64,000 bases of DNA, taken from Treponema sp. GTDB lineage: Bacteria > Spirochaetota > Spirochaetia > Treponematales > Treponemataceae. Numbering within the stretch: the stretch's first letter is position 1; the number at the start of each line of letters is the position of its first letter. Positions 59,067-64,000 of this stretch are shown in pieces. The notes under the pieces are model-generated. The model saw only the letters and a list, made by a program, of their open reading frames with translations, ran no database searches and was not told the DNA's origin. The position numbers were made by a program, and so were the translations under genes. The stretch is taken from positions 1 through 64,000 of the forward strand of contig JAFLSO010000005.1 in assembly GCA_022510925.1 (NCBI GenBank), read 5' to 3'.

Positions 59067-60152
59067 TCAGTCTCCCAGGCAGGTTCCCACTTCGCGCGCG
59101 GTCTGCAGCATGTAGTGGCCCGCAGGTATATTCTTAACCTGGCCCGCTATGTCAGAAAGAGGAACGCCTTTTATCTCGCTGTTCTGCAGAGCCACCAGCT
59201 TTCCGAAATCACCGCGCGCAAGGAAATGCGCGGCCTGCGTGCCGAACTGCGTGGCAAGCACCCTGTCGTATGGGCTCGGGGTCCCTCCCCTCTGCAGATA
59301 GCCCAGCACAGTGACGCGGCTCTCAAGACCGGTCGCCCTCTCAAGCTCATGCGCCACCCTGTAGCCTATGGACTCCGGCATGGACGCACGGAGTTTCTTA
59401 AATTCTTTCTTGGAAAGAAGCGCCTCCTCCCGGCTCATGGCTCCCTCCGCCACAACCACTATGGAGAAATTTTTCCCGGCGTTGCGGCGCTCCATGATTT
59501 TATCCGCCACGCTCTGTATGTCATAGGGAATCTCAGGAATCAGTATTACATCTCCGCCTCCCGCTATGCCTGAGTAAAGCGCAAGCCATCCCGCCTTATG
59601 CCCCATAACCTCTATGACCATTATCCTTGAGTGGCTGTGCGCCGTGGAGTGCAGGCGGTCTATGGCATCAGTCGCCACATCCACCGCGGTATGGAAACCG
59701 AACGTCATGTCAGTGCACATTATATCGTTGTCTATGGTTTTGGGAAGCCCGATTACATTAAGCCCCTCCTGCGCAAGGAGACTCGCAGTGGTGTTGGTGC
59801 CGTTTCCGCCTATGCACACAAGCGCATCCAGATTCCATTCCCTGTAATTCTTTTTTATGGCCTCTATGGGAAGAAGCCCCGTCTCGGGATTTGGCTGCGG
59901 ATTTTTAAAAGGCTTCTCGCGGGAAGTTCCCAGTATGGTACCGCCCACCGTAAGGAGACCTGAAAGCTGAGAGACGTCAAGCGGAATCATGTCTCCCTTT
60001 ACCAGACCCCTGTAGCCGTTCTTTATACCCACGGCTCTCATACCGTACTGGACGCTGGCAGTGCGGCACACCGCCCTTATGGCGGCGTTAAGTCCGGGAG
60101 CGTCTCCTCCGCTGGTAAGAACGCCGAATGTTTTTACGCAAGAAGTTTTCAT
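59067..60152 (-). CDS. pfkA: 6-phosphofructokinase
   Basis: It phosphorylates fructose 6-phosphate in glycolysis. The 361-residue enzyme has the GGDAPGLNAAIRA phosphate loop, GGTILGTSREKPF, GGNGTNTTA (residues 115-123) and PKTIDNDI (137-144) with the catalytic Asp in TIDND. At the two sites that separate phosphoryl donors it combines Gly (GGNG, ATP-like) with Lys (PKTIDND, PPi-like), as in the mixed or group-III enzymes, so the donor is not certain. The Asn in GGNG replaces the usual Asp. It has no ribosome-binding site and TGC-TATACT ends 6 nt before the ATG. Confidence 0.93.
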   Translation of the reverse strand: MKTSCVKTFGVLTSGGDAPGLNAAIRAVCRTASVQYGMRAVGIKNGYRGLVKGDMIPLDVSQLSGLLTVGGTILGTSREKPFKNPQPNPETGLLPIEAIKKNYREWNLDALVCIGGNGTNTTASLLAQEGLNVIGLPKTIDNDIMCTDMTFGFHTAVDVATDAIDRLHSTAHSHSRIMVIEVMGHKAGWLALYSGIAGGGDVILIPEIPYDIQSVADKIMERRNAGKNFSIVVVAEGAMSREEALLSKKEFKKLRASMPESIGYRVAHELERATGLESRVTVLGYLQRGGTPSPYDRVLATQFGTQAAHFLARGDFGKLVALQNSEIKGVPLSDIAGQVKNIPAGHYMLQTAREVGTCLGD

Positions 60153-60158
60153 GTTACA

Positions 60159-60167
60159 AGTATAGCA
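60159..60167 (-). promoter_or_regulatory. Leaderless-type extended -10 of pfkA
   Basis: TGC followed by TATACT (60159-60164) on the minus strand, ending exactly 6 nt before the pfkA ATG. No clear -35. Confidence 0.65.
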
Positions 60168-60176
60168 GACTAAGTT

Positions 60177-61001
60177 TCACAAGTCTATCGTGCCCACCAC
60201 GGTCTCATTCCCTGTTCCGTGGCGCGGTGAGGATTTGCGGCGCACGCTCTGCTCACGGCGCTCATTCCGCTCCTCATAATAATTCTCTGAGCCGTAGCCG
60301 CGGCCCTCCCCCCTGACGGTTCCCGCATCCGATGCCGCGGCGGCTTTCCGCAAAAGGCCCGAGGACTTTCTTTTCTTGGGCGACGCCATGAACGCGAAGA
60401 GGCTTCCCGCAACTCCCGCTACAAGGTTTATGAAAGTGGGGACATTCGCCTTAAGGAAATCCAGAAAGCTCACAGCGGAGCCGTGCCCCGGAGCGGACGC
60501 ATACATCCTGAATGAAGTGTAGAGCACAAAGACCAGTATCCACGAGAACTCTATGGTCCTCCTGCTGAACGCCGTGATGGACGCAAGAAGTATCAGGGTG
60601 AAGATTATGCAGCCCGGGCCGTTAAGCGAGACGCCCGCGCACACAGAGAGCACTCCTGCCGTTATCCCCGAGACCACGGTCATAAGGGCGAACATGGCAG
60701 AGCCGTAGCGCTCCTCCTGTGCGGGCCCCAGAAGAAGGATTATGGTGGTGTTTATAAGAAAATCCTCCCAGCCCGCGGAGCCGAAGATATGCGTCAGAAG
60801 CCGCAGGTAGTCAAACCCGTTCTTAAAATCAAACGCGGGCATTCCCCCAGAGCCCCTTATGCCGCGGCAGGTAAACACATTTTTCGTAAGCCATCCGCGC
60901 AGGACAGTATAATCCAGTATCATCGCTAGCGATACCACAAGGACGAACGTTATGGAGACTGGCGCGTCGTAGGAAAATTTAAACTGACCTTTTCTTGCCA
61001 T
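60177..61001 (-). CDS. Rhomboid-like membrane protein that appears to lack the catalytic residues
   Basis: A 274-residue protein with about six membrane segments and a 70-residue basic, Arg/Ser/Gly/Glu-rich cytoplasmic tail. LLTHIFGSAGWEDFLINTTIILLLGPAQEERYG in outline follows the rhomboid L1 loop/TM2 pattern. At the place of the catalytic GxSG it reads NGPGC, with Pro for Ser, and the TM6 segment reads FINLVAGVAG where active rhomboids have a His. It is therefore probably a non-proteolytic relative. It starts 4 nt after the ACT gene and shares its promoter. Confidence 0.65.
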   Translation of the reverse strand: MARKGQFKFSYDAPVSITFVLVVSLAMILDYTVLRGWLTKNVFTCRGIRGSGGMPAFDFKNGFDYLRLLTHIFGSAGWEDFLINTTIILLLGPAQEERYGSAMFALMTVVSGITAGVLSVCAGVSLNGPGCIIFTLILLASITAFSRRTIEFSWILVFVLYTSFRMYASAPGHGSAVSFLDFLKANVPTFINLVAGVAGSLFAFMASPKKRKSSGLLRKAAAASDAGTVRGEGRGYGSENYYEERNERREQSVRRKSSPRHGTGNETVVGTIDL

Positions 61002-61005
61002 CGTA

Positions 61006-61275
61006 TTATATGCGGTGCATGGCGCTGAAAACTTTCTCGGCCATGACGTTAACGTCCACGCCCAGGGCGGAGCATTCCGCGGTGAGATCCCTGCGCGCGC
61101 CGTCTATGTCAATGTCCGCGCCGGAGAAATCCACCATCATCATCATCACGAAATTCCCGCTCAGTATGGTCTGCGTGATGTCCGCTATGTTTATGGAGTG
61201 CCCCGCAAGATACGCCGAGACTTTCGCAATGATTCCGACTTTGTCTCCGCCCACAACTGTTATTATAGCTTTCAT
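61006..61275 (-). CDS. ACT-domain protein (UPF0237 type)
   Basis: An 89-residue stand-alone ACT domain: MKAIITVVGGDKVGIIAKVSAYLAG, then NIADITQTILSGNFVMMMMVD, the classic UPF0237 pattern. ACT domains bind small ligands, often amino acids; this family's ligand is not known. The start is set at 61275 from the family N-terminus and a promoter whose -10 ends 7 nt upstream; a longer frame to 61311 overlaps that promoter. It is cotranscribed with the rhomboid-like gene. Confidence 0.88.
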   Translation of the reverse strand: MKAIITVVGGDKVGIIAKVSAYLAGHSINIADITQTILSGNFVMMMMVDFSGADIDIDGARRDLTAECSALGVDVNVMAEKVFSAMHRI

Positions 61276-61282
61276 AAATATG

Positions 61283-61311
61283 ATTTTACTGAAAACAAAA
61301 GGGCACGGCAA
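61283..61311 (-). promoter_or_regulatory. Leaderless-type promoter of the ACT gene
   Basis: TTGCCG (61306-61311), 17 nt, TAAAAT (61283-61288) on the minus strand, ending 7 nt before the ATG. No ribosome-binding site. Confidence 0.6.
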
Positions 61312-61405
61312 GCGTCTCTCCGGGCCATGTCATCTTATTTTCTGCAATCCGGCCCGCCACCTTGCAGTGAGGCTTTTCTGCGGACCGCGCAAAACACATC
61401 CGCCC

Positions 61406-61440
61406 TTGACATCAAAATGACAAGGCGTCATAATTTGTCG
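61406..61440 (+). promoter_or_regulatory. Promoter of fabD-fabG with the operator shared with fabF-fabZ
   Basis: TTGACA (61406-61411), 17 nt, CATAAT (61429-61434). The inverted repeat TGACAA-N11-TTGTCG (61418-61440) spans the -10. Compared with the fabF promoter (52690-52724, minus strand), the -35 box, the first ten spacer bases with one change, and ATAATTTGTC after them are the same. Confidence 0.75.
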
Positions 61441-61453
61441 CAAAGAGGTATTT

Positions 61454-62410
61454 ATGGCTATCAAGTATGCGTTTTTGTTTCCTGGTCAGGGCGCGCAGGC
61501 GCCGGGAATGGTGAAGGATGTCGCAGAGAAATTCGGGTCCGCGGCAAAAGTTATAGATGACATCTCCTCAATAGTGAACGTGGACGTTAAGAGGCTTTTA
61601 TGGGAATCAAGCGCTGAGGATTTAAGCCGCAGCGATAACAGCCAGCTCGCTATCACGGCGGCATCGCTTGCCATAATGGCGGCGCTAAAAGACAAGGGAA
61701 TCACCCCTGACGCCGCAATGGGTTTCAGTCTGGGAGAATTCCCCGCCCTGTATGCGGCCGGAGTCCTCAGCTTTGAGGATGTGATAAAAGTGGTCAGGGA
61801 GCGCGGGCTTATAATGCAGAAAGTGTGCGAGGAGATTGCCGCCGAGAACGAGGGGCACGCGCCCGGAATGAGCGCCATAATAGGTCTCCCGCCCGATAAG
61901 GTCAAGGAGATTGCATCGCAGATTCCTGACGCCTATGCCGCCAACATGAACAGCGCCAAGCAGACCGTAATCAGCGGAACGTTCGATGCCCTTACCGCCG
62001 CGGAGAAAGCCGCCACGGAGGCAGGTGCGCGCCGAGCCATACGGCTTAAGGTGGCGGGTCCGTTCCACAGCCCCCTCATGCAGAAAGCCGCGGAGCAGTT
62101 CGGCCCCGTGCTGGACAAAGCCACGTTCGGCGCTCCTAAAATAGCGCTCTTCAGCAACGTGAGCGGAACTCAGGCCACCACCGGCGATGAGGTAAAGACA
62201 AGCGCCGTGCTCCATCTTACAAATCCCGTGCAGTGGACGGCGGAGGAGAGCGTGCTGGCATCCCTGATTCAGGCGGACAGTGCCAACGAATGGCGTGTGC
62301 TTGAGGTGGGCCCCGGAAAAGTCCTCACAGGGCTCTGGGGACAGACATCATTCGGCGAGACATTGCCGGCGGTTCCGGTAAACACCGCTGAGGACATAGA
62401 GGCGCTGTAG
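61454..62410 (+). CDS. fabD: Malonyl-CoA:ACP transacylase FabD
   Basis: FabD loads malonyl units onto ACP. The 318-residue enzyme starts AFLFPGQGAQAPGM and has the nucleophile Ser92 in GFSLGEFPAL, the catalytic His in VAGPFHSPLM (about residue 206), and a C-terminal VGPGKVLTGL block. An AAAGAGG ribosome-binding site precedes the ATG. It is followed by fabG after 69 nt; both belong to the core fatty-acid pathway with fabF and fabZ. Confidence 0.96.
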   Translation: MAIKYAFLFPGQGAQAPGMVKDVAEKFGSAAKVIDDISSIVNVDVKRLLWESSAEDLSRSDNSQLAITAASLAIMAALKDKGITPDAAMGFSLGEFPALYAAGVLSFEDVIKVVRERGLIMQKVCEEIAAENEGHAPGMSAIIGLPPDKVKEIASQIPDAYAANMNSAKQTVISGTFDALTAAEKAATEAGARRAIRLKVAGPFHSPLMQKAAEQFGPVLDKATFGAPKIALFSNVSGTQATTGDEVKTSAVLHLTNPVQWTAEESVLASLIQADSANEWRVLEVGPGKVLTGLWGQTSFGETLPAVPVNTAEDIEAL

Positions 62411-62479
62411 TCCAAGGACATACGCCGCGCGTGAATGGCGCACGGCTTTCAGAGGGATTCATATTACAGGAGAAAAAAA

Positions 62480-63223
62480 ATGCTGCTTGAAAAAAAGAAG
62501 GCGCTTGTAACCGGCTCCAGCCGCGGGATAGGACGCGCCATAGCGGAGGAGTTTCTTAAGAACGGCGCGGAGGTGTGGGGTCTCTGCTCCAAGCCCAGCG
62601 CGGGAAAAGAGGAGCTTGAGGACCTGGCACAGAAAAACGGCACTGCTTTCCACGAGATTCACGCCGATGTGGGAGACTCCGAACAGGTAACGCAGGCGGT
62701 AAAGGACGCGCTCGCGGAATCCGGCGGATTTGATGTCCTGGTGAACAACGCGGGCATCACACGTGACGGCCTCAGCTTCAGAATGAAAAAAGAGGACTGG
62801 GACGATGTGCTCCGCGTGAACCTTACATCGGCCTTCCTTATCAGCCAGATTGTCTCCAACGACATGATACGGAAGCGCGCGGGAAGCATAATAAACATGT
62901 CCAGCATAGTGGGCATCCACGGTAACGGCGGGCAGGTCAATTACGCCACGAGCAAGGGCGGTCTCATAGCGTACTCCAAATCGCTGGCCGCAGAGGTAGG
63001 AAGCCGTGGAGTGCGCGTTAACTGCATAGCGCCGGGCTTCATAACCACGGACATGACCGCAGTGCTCAAGGAAGACCTTCAGAAAGCGATGATTGACCGC
63101 ATACCGCTGAAACGCGCGGGAATCCCGCAGGACATAGCGAACGCCGCCCTGTTCCTAGCCAGCGACCTAAGCACTTACATAACGGGCCAGGTTATCGGCG
63201 TAGACGGCGGCATGGGATTCTGA
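62480..63223 (+). CDS. fabG: 3-oxoacyl-ACP reductase FabG
   Basis: A 247-residue SDR with TGSSRGIG (11-18), NNAG (89-92), Asn114, Ser142, Tyr155 and Lys159 (YATSKG), and the typical FabG C-terminus GVDGGMGF. The start at 62480 follows AGGAG at 7-nt spacing; a longer frame beginning at 62435 has no ribosome-binding site. It lies downstream of fabD and is the likely housekeeping ketoreductase, in contrast to the FabG-like protein at 7912. Confidence 0.95.
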   Translation: MLLEKKKALVTGSSRGIGRAIAEEFLKNGAEVWGLCSKPSAGKEELEDLAQKNGTAFHEIHADVGDSEQVTQAVKDALAESGGFDVLVNNAGITRDGLSFRMKKEDWDDVLRVNLTSAFLISQIVSNDMIRKRAGSIINMSSIVGIHGNGGQVNYATSKGGLIAYSKSLAAEVGSRGVRVNCIAPGFITTDMTAVLKEDLQKAMIDRIPLKRAGIPQDIANAALFLASDLSTYITGQVIGVDGGMGF

Positions 63224-63261
63224 TTAAGGCGCCCATCTCGCTGACGGCACAGCCCCCGTGT

Positions 63262-63290
63262 TTGACACAGGGGCGCTATTATTGTACTGT
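63262..63290 (+). promoter_or_regulatory. Leaderless-type promoter of the ECF S-component gene
   Basis: A consensus TTGACA (63262-63267), 17 nt, TACTGT (63285-63290), then 7 nt to the ATG at 63298. Transcription is expected to begin at the start codon. Confidence 0.7.
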
Positions 63291-63297
63291 AGGGCGC

Positions 63298-63966
63298 ATG
63301 AGAAACGTTGATCAATCCCGGAACTATAAGATAGCCGTGACCGGTGTGCTGGGGGCACTGAGCATAGTCCTGGCCCTCACTCCCATCGGGTACATACAGC
63401 TGGGCGGACTTGCCACCATAACCATCATGCACATTCCGGCCATTCTGGCGGCTCTGTTCGCGGGCCTTGTTCCCGGCATGAGCGTGGGCTGCATCTTCGG
63501 GCTGACAAGCCTTCTCAGAACCATAATGATGGGAGGCGGCGCGAACCCGTTTTTCATGAATCCGCTTGTCTCAGTCCTTCCGCGCATAATTTTTCCCGTG
63601 GCAGTTTGGGGAGTGAACCGCGCGCTTCTTCTGATTCCGCGTTTCCCCAAGACATTAAGCGGAGCGCTGTCAGCGGCGCTTGGCACCCTGATTCACACAA
63701 TGCTTGTCATGCTTTCGATTTACGTCCTGTACGGCGCAAGGCTTATCGAGGGGCTGGCAGGAAACCTGGAGAGCCTGGGCCTCAACGTCTCAGCCCTCAG
63801 CCCCATAGGCGGTTACTTTGCCATACTGGCGGTGATGGAGATTTCAAACGGTCTGTGGGAGATTCTGGGAGCCGTCCTCATAGTGACCGCGGTGCTCTCA
63901 AGCGTGCATGCGGCAGGCGGAAAAAAATCCAAGCTCAGAAAACTGGAGGAGGACGGGCATGAATGA
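63298..63966 (+). CDS. ECF transporter S component (vitamin uptake, perhaps pantothenate-type)
   Basis: A 222-residue integral membrane protein with about six membrane segments, the S-component plan: YKIAVTGVLGALSIVLALTPIG, then IMHIPAILAALFAGLVPGMSVGCIFGL, then MNPLVSVLPRIIFPV. The N-terminal region carries small residues for contact with the energising EcfT subunit. Its overall pattern is closest to the pantothenate (PanT) branch, but the substrate is not certain. The energising EcfA/A'/T genes are not in the window. The start is set at 63298, where the family N-terminus, MRNVDQSRNYKI, begins and a promoter sits directly upstream. Confidence 0.8.
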   Translation: MRNVDQSRNYKIAVTGVLGALSIVLALTPIGYIQLGGLATITIMHIPAILAALFAGLVPGMSVGCIFGLTSLLRTIMMGGGANPFFMNPLVSVLPRIIFPVAVWGVNRALLLIPRFPKTLSGALSAALGTLIHTMLVMLSIYVLYGARLIEGLAGNLESLGLNVSALSPIGGYFAILAVMEISNGLWEILGAVLIVTAVLSSVHAAGGKKSKLRKLEEDGHE

Positions 63967-64000
63967 GAATTCATCCTCAGCGCATGCCCCTCTCCCGAAT
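63959..64000 (+). CDS. Start of a gene cut off by the window end
   Basis: An ATG at 63959 overlaps the end of the ECF gene in another frame and opens a frame (MNENSSSAHAPLPN) that runs to the window edge. Fourteen codons are too few to name the product. The overlap suggests translation coupled to the ECF S component. Confidence 0.35.
   Translation, partial: MNENSSSAHAPLPN

Overview
The window looks like chromosomal DNA of a free-living or gut/rumen-type Treponema (Spirochaetota) with a GC content in the mid-50s. Supporting signs are a flagellar fliS/flgN pair behind a sigma28-type promoter, beta-barrel outer-membrane proteins with poly-G promoters as known from T. pallidum, spirochete-type lipoprotein and DUF2259 genes, a PBP1C/alpha-2-macroglobulin pair, PilZ and GGDEF/EAL signalling, and a fermentative gene set (pyruvate formate-lyase, 6-phosphofructokinase, glycerol catabolism). 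The genus is an inference from gene content; there is no rRNA in the window. There is no prophage, IS element or CRISPR array. Apart from a small outer-membrane/lipid accessory island at about 5.9-10 kb, the window reads as core genome.

Layout. 1-6 kb: a truncated outer-membrane protein, pflB, fliS-flgN, tcdA, and tRNA-Thr(CGU). 6-10 kb: a beta-barrel protein behind a poly-G promoter, a second poly-G promoter with almost no gene, then an ACP, thioesterase, ketoreductase and ketosynthase set that resembles an aryl-polyene-type or other accessory acyl pathway. 10-19 kb: a double cNMP-binding regulator divergent from a PHP phosphoesterase, then gatCAB with two unknown genes, and pcrA. 19-25 kb: a rimO-rodZ-lolA run facing trxA-tapT, then a lipoprotein and a DUF2259 protein. 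25-31 kb: a membrane protein, a polyprenol/diacylglycerol-kinase-like enzyme, a very acidic TPR membrane protein and a secreted CBM48-like protein. 31-36 kb: PilZ, RlmM-like methyltransferase, metA, an alpha/beta hydrolase and a U32 tRNA hydroxylase. 36-44.5 kb: pbpC and a 1895-residue alpha-2-macroglobulin. 44.7-51 kb: REC-GGDEF-EAL-PAS, Hpt, a RelA/SpoT homologue with a broken hydrolase site, ndk and gpsA. 51-64 kb: fabF-fabZ, a TSCPD protein, the glpK operon, an FMN enzyme with pfkA, a rhomboid-like and an ACT protein, fabD-fabG and an ECF transporter S component.

The most interesting signals are regulatory. (1) Two tandem promoters have their -35/-10 spacers made largely of a run of 9 or 8 G, which predicts on/off switching by slippage. 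(2) The two fatty-acid operons, fabF-fabZ and fabD-fabG, carry almost the same promoter with an inverted repeat TGACAA-N11-TTGTC(A/G) over the -10 box, which suggests one shared repressor. (3) About a dozen genes have a -10 box, often of the extended TGn type, ending only 6-10 nt before the start codon and no Shine-Dalgarno sequence, so they are probably read from leaderless mRNAs. (4) Two unrelated divergent gene pairs share a 29-bp two-way promoter core (25 of 29 identical). (5) The glycerol operon has a perfect 7-3-7 operator just after its predicted transcription start.

Coordinates of several genes were shortened to starts supported by a ribosome-binding site, a promoter or family N-termini. 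GTG/TTG starts are used by pcrA, the DUF1667 gene and the gene at 12531-13364.
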